Assembly (NCBI GenBank): GCA_029204225.1
Contig: CM055097.1
Location: forward strand, 186,001-250,000
Origin: Diphasiastrum complanatum
Taxonomy: Eukaryota; Streptophyta; Lycopodiopsida; Lycopodiales; Lycopodiaceae
Length of the DNA: 64,000 nucleotides
Reading direction: 5' to 3'
Shown here in pieces: positions 48,701 through 57,721 of the stretch. The translations under genes and the position numbers were made by a program. Every line of letters starts with the position of its first letter. The first letter of the stretch is position 1. The notes under the pieces were generated by a model. The model was given only the letters and a program-made list of their open reading frames with translations, had not been told where the DNA came from and searched no databases.

Positions 48701-51668
48701 CGATGGTAGACCAGGATCGCGGGAAGTAAATCGCGAGACAAGAAAGATCGTGCCACGTGAGAAAAGTGCCTCGTGACTAGGAAACAACCATTAGAAAGCT
48801 ACCGCACAACAGATCAAGGTAGCAAGTTAAAAGGGTTTGTGTGAGATTGTGGGAAATCAAGGCAGTTTTATGAAGAAATCTACGTTATTTCAAAAAGCAA
48901 AAGGAAAATGAATCACTTTTGTAGAGATTTTAGTTCTACCTTTTCAAAATCATCGATGAAGTACAAAATCCACTATCGATTGATTAAACTAGTGGTGATA
49001 CAATCTGAAATGAAAATCAATCTGGTAGACAACGAGATCATACAACAAGAGAGGCAAGTCAGGCCGGATCATCATTTTGAAAGTGATTGGAGACATCTTA
49101 TTAACAAACAGCCAGACTTTTGATTTTGCTAATAAACTTTGTAGAAGATGACCAACGTGCAAACTCTAGAGCAACGTCATAAATGGTGAGCCAACGATCT
49201 ACCCTAGGTGATCGTGACAGGAAAGGGAAACACTTTGATGCATTTACTGAAAGAAAACTTATAAGAACATTGATGAAAAGGAAATATACGTCCTCGAGGG
49301 AAAGTATGAACAAATCTAGGATTTACAAGAGCGGAGCTTGCATTAAAACTAAAATCACAACATGATCTTACTACAAGCAAAAAGAAAAAGCTATGTTGCT
49401 GTCACTAGAACTTTGCCAATGGACTGCAGCAAATTAGAAAAGTGAACCGTTCGCAGGTTAGCTAGTACAGGGAGGTGAGAAGAAGCCAACCCAACCACTT
49501 TTACCCTTTAGTACATCATTGGAGGGTTGATTTTGTTGATGTGTCATGGTGCAAGGATGAATATTGTGAACCTTATAGGGTAAACAGAATGTCAAGAGAT
49601 TATAGCAAGCAATGGATTAACAACAGTTGTTTGTCAATACTACAAGTAGCTTGCAGATTGATTTTTCAAGTGTGCTCACAGGCTTTTCTATGTGCTTGTT
49701 CAGCGAGAGCTACATTGCATGGGTGGCGCAAGGTCTGCAGAGTTGTCCAATGGGCATATAAAAGTGGTCAATGGCGAAACAGGAACAGCTTCTTCTCAAG
49801 TAGCCCAGAGGTATCAAGCTGTCTCTCCAAGAGAACTAGACAGGCGTCTACGGATAGTGCTACAAACAAGGCAAGAAGAACGTATATCAGAGCTTGAAGC
49901 AGAAGTTACTGCATTGAAACAGGAGCTAAATGCAAAAGAGCAAGAGTTTCAGTCATACAAAGATCGTGTTTGCCAACTGACACTTTTATCCACGGCATCC
50001 AATTTAAGCAGAGAGCCAGGTTGATTGCTTTGCTGTCTTTCTTCTTTCAATTAGTGCTTGACATTTTCATACAGATCTATTGTAGTGGATCTGGTTTGTG
50101 CTTTTCCTGATGTATAGTTATTTGGCGGTCTGTCTTATGTGCAGATTTTGTACCTCATCTTTATTTTGCCCAACTGCCTGCCTTTTTCAGTGTAGATTTT
50201 TAATCGAGCAGTCAAAAGTAAAAGATGAAAATTTTAGCATTCAAGCTAGACCTAATATCTCGTTGCACATGCTAACACAAAGCTAATTTATCTTTGAACA
50301 TTCTGCACAGAAGTCAAAAGAACAAAAAATGATCAGCTTTTCTTATGAAGGATATGTTAATTGTCTTATCAGACAATTTCCTTTTATTTTGCAGATTCCA
50401 ATGAAATTATTGTCTGTGAAAAGAAGACTATGGATACACAGCTTAACAGGCCACCTTTCAGCAATCATTTTCACGGAAATATGGCTTTAGGTGTTTTGTC
50501 TGATGAAAGCCAGCTTGTCCATCTCCAGCAAAAGTCCTTGAGCGGGCAGGATTCTATGGAGGACAAAATTAGTAAACATATGAGAATAGCTTTTGGAAAA
50601 AGAGGTGAAGAATTGACCCAAGTGCTTCCAGGAACATTCCAAGGAGAAGACAGCCGTCTTCGCATACATTCTGGAAATCCAGGTAGTTCTATGTCTCTCA
50701 TTCCTGACTCATTGAGTTCTAATGCTGATGAAAGCTATTCTGAAACTGTGGTATCATCTGAGATATGTGTGGGTTATGCAGCAAATGACATCAGAACTGT
50801 CTGTCACTCAAGGTTACAAGAATCAGTAGTTGTTAACATGAAGGCTAATTCAGAAGAAGCAACATCATCTACGTATTGTGTGTTGGACAACAGCAGTAAT
50901 TATTCAAGCAAGTGTGGTTATTCGACTGTTATTTCTGATTCCATCTGTGGTGATAGCCTGCGGGATACAGCCATTTTTCGTGTCTCAGAACAAACTGAAG
51001 TTGACAAGTGCGAGCGACAAGAAACTTACATTCAGATGATGGGAGTGAAAGATAATAGCACAGAGTGGAGATATCTGGAAACATCCAAGAAGAAAATGGT
51101 ATCTGAAACTGACAAGCTTTGTGTACCTATATCTGACATTTATGATAGGAATGATAGGTTCACCATTGTTCGAAAGGGCTCTAAAGCCCTAATTCACCCT
51201 GAAAACTCCCAAGTATACACTGATCACAGTGAAAATGAGAGGGCTACATGCGTTCCTGCAGTATGTGTTGAGGAAGAGTTTTATCAGACAAGAAGAAAAA
51301 ACGGCAAAGCAGATGCACCGGCAAGCACTCCTGTTGGAAGCAGCCATAGAAGTAAGCAGGTTATGTTTGAAGTTTGTAAAGAACTTGGAAAAGAAGATCT
51401 GCCCTTGTACAGTTTGGAAGGTGAGACGGAAAGTTTTCCTGTGATCAGAGAATTTGGGAATTTTCTTGAACCTCTTTCTCAATCTATATGCCATTCAAAA
51501 AGTCATGCATTTGGGGAAGACAACTCAGCTTCAGATTCTGAAGAAAGCCTAGGTGAAGAACTTATCAAACAAATCGTTCAAAAAACAAGAAGCGGTTCTT
51601 CACTTCTGAAAGATGCTCAAATGATTCTCAATATGCTAGAGAATGATGACAGATGTCAATACTACTGA
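30723..51668 (+). CDS. POLAR-like protein gene (four exons, about 21 kb)
   Basis: Predicted exons are 30723-32442, 46361-46821, about 49743-50019 and 50395-51668, giving about 1,243 residues. Splice phases agree (1/1, 0/0, 1/1) and the whole stays open. Family features: N-terminal hydrophobic [14 protein letters not shown], a second hydrophobic segment [15 protein letters not shown] opening exon 2, coiled coil [17 protein letters not shown], the hallmark [11 protein letters not shown] plus [13 protein letters not shown] in exon 3, and a C-terminal [20 protein letters not shown]. In Arabidopsis, POLAR is a polarised cortical scaffold for GSK3-like kinases in stomatal-lineage asymmetric division. 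The relatives are less studied, so this role is inferred by family only. The true start may be the second Met (30738). Exon 3's 5' edge is the least certain part. Intron 1 is 13.9 kb of mostly transposon DNA. Confidence 0.7.
32634..32693. repeat. (GA)30 microsatellite in intron 1
   Basis: Starts 191 bp after the exon 1 donor. About 60 bp of uninterrupted AG. Confidence 0.95.
33076..33345 (-). pseudogene. LINE-type RT C-terminal zinc-finger fragment (copy A)
   Basis: The minus frame reads [14 protein letters not shown] then TRYNCLF and DQRCVTLI. The pattern (EHF.F.CP after an upstream Cys pair) is the zf-RVT-like tail found after reverse transcriptase in non-LTR elements. It is paralogous to the fragment at 51861, with about half the residues shared by eye. 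Isolated fragment in intron 1. Confidence 0.5.
33440..33900 (+). pseudogene. Gypsy RNase H-connection and integrase scraps
   Basis: The frame at 33447 reads [20 protein letters not shown] and [13 protein letters not shown], the RT-RNase H connection of gypsy pol. The frame at 33795 reads [18 protein letters not shown] and AHFIPTK, the start of the integrase core with the first catalytic Asp. The DNA between (RNase H and zinc finger) is missing, so these are deletion remnants. Confidence 0.7.
34010..35120. other. Intron 1 DNA, nothing recognised
   Basis: No coding similarity or structural repeat seen. Every frame has many stops. Confidence 0.4.
35128..35330. repeat. Diverged 101-bp tandem repeat
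   Basis: Two units share gcatctta, gtcaatcggat, ctcaatttacaaaataggg, aaaagtcac/t and gcattcataact in the same order, period about 101. Weaker flanking copies may extend it on both sides. Confidence 0.7.
35534..35913 (+). repeat. 5' LTR of gypsy element (380 bp)
   Basis: Starts TGTTACGAG and ends CTGTTACTAACA, giving inverted TGTTA/TAACA ends. One base later comes the PBS. The 3' LTR is not in the window in recognisable form. Confidence 0.6.
35915..35929 (+). promoter_or_regulatory. Gypsy primer-binding site (initiator tRNA-Met)
   Basis: TGGTATCAAAGCAGG is close to the complement of the initiator tRNA-Met 3' end (usual TGGTATCAGAGC), one base after the LTR. Confidence 0.75.
36764..37400 (+). 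pseudogene. Gypsy gag
   Basis: Contains [20 protein letters not shown] (capsid start), [13 protein letters not shown] (the usual A..WW.....), then a frame switch at about 37,180 to [37 protein letters not shown] and a stop, then [13 protein letters not shown]. The zinc knuckle is missing. At 37,430 the gag frame runs straight into [20 protein letters not shown], which belongs to the RT N-terminus, so protease is gone. Confidence 0.7.
37440..38170 (+). pseudogene. Gypsy reverse transcriptase
   Basis: Fragments: [48 protein letters not shown], then an open frame from 37882: [32 protein letters not shown] (active site FLDD) and [12 protein letters not shown]. Multiple stops between 37560 and 37870. 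RNase H and integrase are absent. Confidence 0.8.
38210..38930 (-). repeat. Left (3') LTR of the copia element
   Basis: Starts tgttatagaattgaaaatgg as the right LTR does, and ends with a (CT)11 tract, catagtgcgcccat, a GGA repeat and tatcattta, all shared with 42668-42785. Contains a 31-bp tandem (acatgcaatcaacatgcaag at 38315 and 38346) and a run of gcatgc words. The right boundary is approximate. Confidence 0.65.
39222..40529 (-). pseudogene. Copia integrase and reverse transcriptase (435-codon open frame)
   Basis: Integrase: [20 protein letters not shown] (second Asp), [20 protein letters not shown] (catalytic Glu region) and [15 protein letters not shown]. After an acidic linker ([17 protein letters not shown]) RT begins: [45 protein letters not shown] and [21 protein letters not shown] frameshift near 39,250 moves RT to 39258-38917: [19 protein letters not shown] and [15 protein letters not shown] (YVDD intact), then [11 protein letters not shown]. 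Open apart from the shift. RNase H absent. Confidence 0.85.
40532..40774 (-). pseudogene. Copia GAG-pre-integrase and integrase start
   Basis: [20 protein letters not shown] (zinc-binding CxxC and GK motif) then [19 protein letters not shown], the first catalytic Asp region in which the usual H-S/T-D is changed to H-T-N, so the first Asp is lost. A stop separates it from the integrase frame downstream. Confidence 0.75.
41085..42220 (-). pseudogene. Copia gag and protease
   Basis: Gag begins at 42160 ([19 protein letters not shown], then [18 protein letters not shown]). It is interrupted between 41960 and 41620 by stops and resumes at 41579 with two zinc knuckles ([14 protein letters not shown] and [14 protein letters not shown]) and the protease motif [12 protein letters not shown]. 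Order and spacing are normal for copia. Confidence 0.8.
42166..42176 (-). promoter_or_regulatory. Copia primer-binding site (minus strand)
   Basis: Read on the minus strand, TGGTATCAGAG lies next to the LTR edge at 42178 and matches the complement of initiator tRNA-Met. Confidence 0.75.
42178..42790. repeat. Right LTR of copia element, chimeric with gypsy RT
   Basis: 42178-42224 matches the left LTR start and 42666-42785 matches its end, including a longer CT tract (42705-42750). Between them, where the left LTR has about 550 bp of its own, the right one has about 440 bp of gypsy reverse transcriptase on the plus strand. Confidence 0.7.
42225..42665 (+). pseudogene. Gypsy RT fragment inside copia LTR
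   Basis: In plus-strand frames: [80 protein letters not shown] and [20 protein letters not shown]. This is the N-terminal half of gypsy RT up to the MPFGL motif. It is a different family from the RT at 37.4-38.2 kb. One internal stop or more. Confidence 0.8.
43147..43166. repeat. Run of 20 G
   Basis: An uninterrupted homopolymer in an otherwise ordinary gypsy-derived frame (WGGGGGG). Likely slippage-grown, and its length in the assembly may be wrong. Confidence 0.85.
43170..43695 (+). pseudogene. Gypsy integrase zinc-binding domain fragment
   Basis: The frame at 43460 reads [20 protein letters not shown] and [19 protein letters not shown], the H2C2 integrase N-terminal domain with His, His, Cys, Cys present. 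After a stop the next codons give [19 protein letters not shown], the start of the catalytic core. The upstream frame at 43000-43320 may be the preceding RNase H tail ([17 protein letters not shown]). Confidence 0.75.
44632..44760. repeat. 64-bp tandem duplication
   Basis: Two copies with about 10 differences share atgccac, gtgaccaagtactcatgga, and aaacgc...ggtcca (period 64). Lies in a stretch (43,700-44,830) with no other feature except a perfect palindrome gttgaccggtcaac at 44063. Confidence 0.8.
44830..45690 (-). pseudogene. Gypsy integrase fragment (minus strand)
   Basis: The minus strand reads [17 protein letters not shown] (first Asp, about 45,650), then [20 protein letters not shown] with DTRFIVNFW (second Asp), then a stop and [18 protein letters not shown], then the C-terminal [20 protein letters not shown] and [15 protein letters not shown]. 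Nearly colinear integrase with a few stops. Orientation is opposite to the other gypsy pieces in this intron. Confidence 0.75.
46361..46821 (+). CDS. POLAR-like exon 2
   Basis: The acceptor is tttttttatag|ttcctg, and phase 1 matches exon 1 (the joined codon gives Val). It encodes a hydrophobic segment [17 protein letters not shown] near its start, then acidic sequence, then [17 protein letters not shown], the conserved coiled-coil helix of the family. The donor is CAAG|GTAAAA at 46822, phase 0. Confidence 0.7.
48084..48177. repeat. Inverted repeat, 14-bp perfect arms
   Basis: ggtttcacatggaa at 48084-48097 and its exact reverse complement at 48164-48177, spacer 66 bp. The related phrase ccatgtgaaat recurs near 48,422. 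It may be the core of a degraded MITE spanning about 48,070-48,440. Confidence 0.6.
48545..48560 (+). promoter_or_regulatory. LTR-retroelement primer-binding site remnant
   Basis: TGGTATCAAAGCAAGG resembles the gypsy PBS at 35915. The preceding sequence (ttggctgggtggt...ctataaca) resembles the end of that LTR, suggesting a related LTR ending just upstream. The following 0.9 kb has no coding similarity. Confidence 0.5.
49743..50019 (+). CDS. POLAR-like exon 3
   Basis: Holds [15 protein letters not shown], then the strongest family block [13 protein letters not shown] and [20 protein letters not shown]. The end is CCAG|GTTGAT at 50020, phase 1, which matches exon 4. The 5' edge is uncertain: ctgcagag|ttg at 49743 gives the required phase 0, whereas the better acceptor cacag at 49681 would need an unseen microexon. 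The frame is open from upstream of 49692. Confidence 0.6.
50395..51668 (+). CDS. POLAR-like exon 4 (C-terminus)
   Basis: The acceptor is ccttttattttgcag|attcc, and the joined codon (g + at) gives Asp. The 424-residue C-terminal part is mostly Ser/Glu-rich and unstructured. It ends with [18 protein letters not shown] and [18 protein letters not shown], matching the conserved C-terminal motif of the family (IVEKT..GS......AQ). Stop TGA at 51666-51668. Confidence 0.7.
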
Positions 51669-51860
51669 ATTTGACAAAATCATGCATGTATGCTCATTTG
51701 AAGGTACAAAGCTGGACCATAAATTCTATTGATGATAGATAACAAGGAGCCTTTTTAAACCTGGATTATGGTTTACGACACTGCCTGAGATTCACATTGA
51801 GATAGATTAGGGTATCTTCACACCACCTTGAAAGTTGAGGTTGCAATTTTATGCTTCTAG

Positions 51861-52253
51861 GGTAACCCCTGTGAGGATAGGATATGTTCGTTGGGAGAGA
51901 TTGAGACTAAAGAGCATTTCATTTTCACATGTCCTACTTACTATGAGATACGTGGTAGATATTACTGCTTATTCAAAGACTCACTACTCCACATTCTCTA
52001 TGAGGATCCTCAATGTGTGGCTCTTGTGATACATAAGATGTCCCTGATACAGAGAAGTTTGTGTTGTGATCTGTCAGATATTCAAGATACACAACCTCAT
52101 ATTACAATTTTCTTCTCTAGGAGGAGAGCTCAAGCGGACTCAGAGTCGGACAATGAGCATATTCCTACCCCTGTGAGAGATCGACATCGTGATCAGAGAC
52201 AAGTACAGCATCTCCTTGTTACTAGAGGGTCCATCTTCCACTCTACCTCCTAA
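51861..52253 (+). pseudogene. LINE-type RT C-terminal zinc-finger fragment (copy B)
   Basis: The plus frame reads GNPCEDRICSLGEIETKEHF then IFTCPTYYEIRGRYYCLFKD, a C-x4-C...H-x4-C metal-binding pattern typical of the tail of non-LTR element RT proteins, followed by a charged tail. It begins about 190 bp after the POLAR-like stop codon. Paralogue of copy A (33076). Confidence 0.5.
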
Positions 52254-53225
52254 CTCCACCCTACCTCATGCCTCTTGCTCCCTTTGGTAGTCCCAAATCG
52301 ATGAGGCTGTAGCAACCTTTTCTAAGTAGCCTCCTTTGTCCTGGAATGTGATTTTCTACTGAATTCTATTGTCATGAATACTTTTGTACCTTTTCATTTG
52401 TTAGCATTATTACTTCTTGTTTACTATGATTCTTGGGATAGGCACATGATGCTTCAGTATTTAGATTCTTTATCAGCATGAGTTATTGCCTTATTCAGCA
52501 TATTTATATTGAAAATGCAGACATTGTCATTTTGAGGACCAAGTTGAGATATAGCCAAGTTATTCGGTGTCCCATCTTAAGATAATTTCAATTCGATTAG
52601 TAATCTCTACCTGCTCTTTCTAAGAAAAATGATATGGTTGTCTAGAGATAAAATAACTACTTGGAATAAGCTCAATTCATTAAATCTTAAAAAGTGATAA
52701 ACCATGAAATAATTCAAAGGGAAAACCATCTTGAAATTCCTTTACGATCTGACCCTTTTTAGTTTATTCTTGATCTACATCCACCGAGTTAAAAATTGTA
52801 GAAAATGCACAACTATTTACATACATTTTAGAGAAATCCAAACTAAGCATTGCAAACAAAGAATAAGCTTTATATTGTAAAACATCAAAAAAATTCATGA
52901 CACTAAGTGTTGAAATCATTTTAACCAACCGTTGAAATCATTTCAAAAAATGTAACTAATTTATCTTTCTTAAATGAAAGCACATGTTTCTTGAAATCTA
53001 TATTAAGAGATAACAACCAAGCCTAGAATTATAGTAGTTCGTGCTAAATCTGAAACACGAAAATCAACTAATTCTTTGTAGTCTTCAATAGCTATTGAGA
53101 GTTTGTATTTAGATGTCTCTTATTACAGCTTCGGAGACGTTTTATATGCTCCCATTGTTATCACATACTTGACATGTACTTCATTAGTCTTATATGCCTT
53201 TTGTCATGGAAAAGACATTAATAAA

Positions 53226-53341
<116 letters not shown>

Positions 53342-53640
53342 AACAAAAAAAGAATATTTTCAAGGGTCTAAAATAGGCTTCTTCGACATAACTTTCAAGT
53401 CAGAGGCATGAAAGTTTTGTATAGTTACAAAAAGCATTTTTTACGAGCTTGAGTCAAGGGCAATACCAATTTAGTAAAGCGAAACCTTGAAATAACAAGA
53501 TAGTTCAGTTGATATAAAGCAAGTCTGTATTCGCATGCTCAAATTAGTTAAGAGTTTTGTGGAGGTGCATGCAAAGGATGTAGTCATAGGCTTTCAAGAA
53601 AATATGATCTAGTGGTCTTGAAGAACAAGTTGAACACTTT

Positions 53641-53820
53641 TCACAATGCGGGATCTAGATTGAAGTACCAATCATTGGCAGAGTTAATGAGGCATAAGTT
53701 GAAATATTTCCTCATCAATTGAGCATTGTTCATCCCACACATCTCGCAGGCTTCTATGTACATTTGGAGAAATCTATTTGGGTCAGCTTGGTTGTTAAAC
53801 TCTATCTTGGGCATACTCAT
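53641..53820 (-). pseudogene. LTR-retrotransposon gag fragment
   Basis: The minus strand reads MSMPKIEFNNQADPNRFLQM, then YIEACEMCGMNN, then NSANDWYFNLDPAL and a stop. This follows the capsid pattern of gypsy-type gag (F.G..DP..FL......C...G....., later A..WY..L). Short and isolated. Confidence 0.5.
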
Positions 53821-54353
53821 GTTGTGAGTGAGCTAATGCATTTTCAATGTTTACCATGATGGGAACTACCACAGAGGGAATTAATTGCGCTGGGTCTACA
53901 ATTTATAACATGCAAGATCCAATAGTTGCTATAGATCTTGGAGGTCAGGGTCTTGTGACTCTTTTTTCCAATTGTAATTGCATTCAGATCTAGGCATACA
54001 AGGTAGGACTATTTTTGTGTTTTTGATATTGTTCAATGCTTATGATTTCAATCTTTTGAGCACTCAATAAAGACTACTTCTGAGGCAAGTTTGGTCGAGT
54101 GCTATATCCTTTTTGGAGTTCTTTCAAACTTTTTTTTTTTTGTTTTTTGTTTTTGGCTTTTCGATTCTTACTAGAGCAATCATTGGAAGCAATATGTGTC
54201 AAGGCATCTATAATAATAGATCCATCCAAGATTGAGAGCTAATTCGAATTTTATTCTACATGACAATATTCGGAGCTATCGTTGTTCAAATATTATTTCT
54301 TGGTCAAAACAAAGAACGATCTGATCAAGAATTTTTCTCTCATCAAGGCCTGA

Positions 54354-55270
54354 TCAAAGATCTATAGATGATATGTTTATCCCTAATAGGAAAAACTCAA
54401 CTAGGCAACAATGAGATCTAACATCAAAGAAAGAATTAACGGTTGAAAGTATAGATGCTAGATCTAAAGAGAATCTAGGTGCTATACTAGATGTCATCAA
54501 TCGATTTGGATCTGATAGTCTACTGCTTGATGTATCAAACTGCTCAACATCCTCATCCTTGTACATTTTAGATTCATCAAAGATAACGTCATGACTAGTA
54601 TACATTTTCCTCTCCAAAGGATCAAAGCATATATAGCCCTTCACATGATCATCATAGCCTAACAAGATATACTTCAATGCTTTTACATCAAGCTCATTCC
54701 TATATTCTCTAGGAATGTGCAGAAAGGCCTTACATCCAAAAATCCACAAATGGATCAATTTCGCTTCTTCTTTGTAAATGCCTCTTCAGGTGTTATCTTT
54801 GGCACTACAATGGTAGGACTCCTATTCTAGAGACATACTCTAGTACTACAGTCTGAAAGCTTCTGACCAAAAGCCCTTTGGTAGTTTCATCTCAGCAAGC
54901 ATAGATCTAGCGCTCTCCGCAATCGTATGACGATGCTTGCGCTCAGCTACACCATTGAGTTATGGAGTGTAATCTTGCATAGATTGTCTCTTGATTCCAC
55001 AATGGTCACAAAAGTATTTAAACTCATTGGATTTATATTCACATCCACTGTCAGATCTTAAGATCTTGATCTTCCTATCTTGATTCCACAATGGTCACAA
55101 AAGTCTTTATACTCATTGGACTTATACTCACATCCACCATCAGATCTTAGGATCTTGATCTTCCTACCTATTTGGTTTTCGACCATTGCCTTGAAGCTCT
55201 TAAAAGTAGCAAAAAAGAAAGAGCCTATCTTGTGCACCCCAGCTTTTGCTTTTCTCAATAGTAAAATCAA
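54354..55270 (-). pseudogene. Copia integrase remnant with 89-bp internal duplication
   Basis: The frame 55270-55058 reads FKSFKAMVENQIGRKIKILR then SDGGCEYKSNEYKDFCDHCG (second Asp region). An 89-bp tandem duplication (54990-55168, about 8 differences) repeats KIKILRSDG...DHCGIK. Downstream, 54758-54354 reads MIHLWIFGCKAFLHIPRE, KYILLGYDDHVKGYICFDP and HDVIFDESKM, the integrase C-terminal region. RT is absent. Confidence 0.75.
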
Positions 55271-55279
55271 GGCTTAGAC

Positions 55280-56660
55280 TTTAACTTGTGAAAGTCAGTT
55301 GAGGTAAAAAAAATGCAAACATAGGGTAAAAAGGGTATTCTGAACACAATGGTGATGCCAAAAACATCAAGATTAGATTTATTCCTAGCTAACTCATATT
55401 AGCTTGTACATATAACGTGTTGTGGCTCAATGAGCAAAAGATACAAGTAGCCTAGAGCAAATTCGTGGGAAATCTAGTTTTGATTTATATAGTATTGTAC
55501 TTGTACCTGTTCAATAGAGGATTGGCCAAGAGCCCTTCTAATCACTAGTTGTAGAGTGATCTAGTTTGACCATGTGATGTATTGTGTATGATCATTCAAT
55601 TTCACCTATTGGTTCTATTTTTTTTCCTTATTTCTTGTAGTAATGATATGATCACTACTGAATGCATGATTGTCTCATACATCTACTAATTTAAAGGATA
55701 CGGTTGTCTTAGGCATATTTTAATCAGACAAATCAAAATTATCAGATTTTGCAAATACTAGATTATTGAAATTTAACAAGAAGTTGTTTTTGTGTTGGGG
55801 TTTAACAATTTATTCTAATCTGCTACATGTTTATTTATTGTCACTATTTTTTTGAATTTCCAATAGCACGACTATTTTGAAAAAGAAATGGTTACATTTG
55901 GTCAAACTTTGAACATTGACCCTACCAAAAAAATATATAGACATTTACAGTTGTGCAATATTTGATGCAATGGCAAATAGACTTTTGTGGGACAACATAA
56001 ATATAGTGGGAACCCATGAACTAGCAATAAAAACACAATTTATTTAACATCAATGATGATGTTGATTGCAAGAATTTTTGTGGCATCTTTGTTACTATTG
56101 CTAGGTTTAAAGGTGGCCATATCAAGGAGAGTCATTTGCTTACTATGGTAAAACTACTTTCAATCACAATTGAAGGAAACATAGATAATGCCACGGTTGC
56201 ATCCATGTCCCAATTCAGAGGACTCGGAAGAATCGTTGACGTGGATATTCGACGCTTCAATGCATGAGTTTATTACTTATGTCTCGTCATTACAAACTAG
56301 GCCATAAATGTAATTGATCTTTTGAAATAGGTCGAAATCCTAAAAAGAGTAACGATTTTTTAATTTTTCAATTTTTGTCCAAAAACATGTTTTTTCACAA
56401 AAAATTCTCGAAAATCACAAAAGATTCTTACAAAAAGTATGCATTTTGGCCAAAAAAATCAATACACCATGTCCAAAAAAATTATTTTTTTTAATAAAAT
56501 ATTAATTTTTTTAATAAAATATTAAAAATTAAAAATGTTCAAAGTGAACAAAATACACAAACATTTATGGTATTTTTTTATAGTCTAAATTGACTTTCAT
56601 GAAATAACTTGCATAATGCATTTGAAGCCAACTACACAAACAATGAGAATAATTTTTTTA
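55280..56660. other. Intergenic, very AT-rich towards the end
   Basis: No gene seen. 56,340-56,660 consists largely of A/T runs with a short attaatttttt duplication (period about 23). Confidence 0.4.
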
Positions 56661-56914
56661 TATATATATTATTTACAATTAATATTTCAAGGAATTCTCA
56701 CTAACTCTTCTCAACTCAGTGCTCAAAATAATATCAAGACTCTCCTTTTCAACTAAAGAAGTTGACAATCCATCTTTTTCATTAGAGTCTATCGGCAAAT
56801 TCTCATCTGAATCAGCATCCAATGTTGAGAGAAAATTGTGTATTGTGGCTTTGCTACATTGAAGCTGAGTCAAAGATGATGGTTGTGCACTTAATCCAAG
56901 ATGATTTTGCAAAG

Positions 56915-57067
56915 ATTTATATTATCGACTCTTCGAGTAGGCCATCATGCATCTGGCTGCTTCCATTAGGGTCATGTTCTTTTGTTCAGCAACACCATTG
57001 TGCTGTAGTGTGTAGGCTGTAGTTCTTCTGTGAATGAAATCAGTGAAGCAATTCGAGATGTATTTGT
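56915..57067 (-). pseudogene. Outer copia integrase, 3' part (left of insertion)
   Basis: The minus frame reads SLISFTEELQPTHYSTMVLL-like sequence with the conserved tail QHNGVAEQKNMTLMEAARCM (Glu region of the integrase core), with frameshifts. It is the continuation of the integrase interrupted at 62551. The frame then degenerates at 56,915. Confidence 0.7.
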
Positions 57068-57721
57068 TGTGAAGGATTTCAGATCATTCAAGATCCAATC
57101 CACGTCTCAAATCTTTGGTTAAAATAAGGAGCAAACCAACAATCCTGCCAATGTAGAAAAATCAGCATCTACATACAAAATGAGATGCAAACTCTAAGAG
57201 ATATTGATCAAACATGAACCAAAACATAAAATATGTTTGCTGTCCATACAATTATAGTACCCTACTGTATTTCACACGTGTGGAACCGAAAATAGCAATA
57301 AATGATCATTCTACACACAAGATTGCAAGATAACACCAAGATAGTGCACCAATGAGTAGTAGAACCCAAAGAGAACCATGTATAATGATGAAATGAGAGA
57401 GAGAAGAGAGAAGATGTGTCTCTCCACGACTTACATCCTTTTATAGAGTTTCCAAACCCTATTTGGCCACTTGGCTTTCCCTCCAAAATGCAAACCCTAT
57501 TATTTTTTGGTCTAGATTCAAAGTACCCAAAGTTCAAATTTAAATCTCTCTCAAACTCAACTACCAACTTTCCTACACTTTCCAAAAGTGTTTATTGAAT
57601 GTATTTTAAACTAATATAACTTCAAAAAGTTTATCTCTAAGTCTAAAATGAGTTTTGGCCTCTTATTGACAATTTACCAAAATGTGACTAAACTAGACTA
57701 AACTAGTTGAAATCTCTCACA
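57068..57721 (-). repeat. Left LTR (3' LTR) of inner copia element
   Basis: 654 bp, TG...CA ends, matches 61897-62550 throughout without an obvious indel. Confidence 0.9.

Larger units (their letters stand above)
46822..49742. other. POLAR-like intron 2 with retroelement remnants
   Basis: Donor GTAAAA. Contains a 40-bp tandem duplication (47843-47923, unit ctcatccaaatgaatgctcc...), an inverted repeat and an LTR/PBS remnant (listed separately). An open piece [20 protein letters not shown] near 47,360, following ttaccag, might be a decayed or skipped exon. Confidence 0.5.

Noticed and set aside
51189-51494. Minus-strand open frames antisense to the POLAR-like exons (50471-50701, 51189-51494)
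   Set aside because: Shadows of the plus-strand coding frame, with no motifs.
57262-57585. 107-codon minus-strand frame present in both LTRs (57262 and 62091)
   Set aside because: It lies entirely in LTR DNA, is duplicated only because the LTRs are, and has no recognisable protein features. A small LTR-encoded peptide cannot be excluded.
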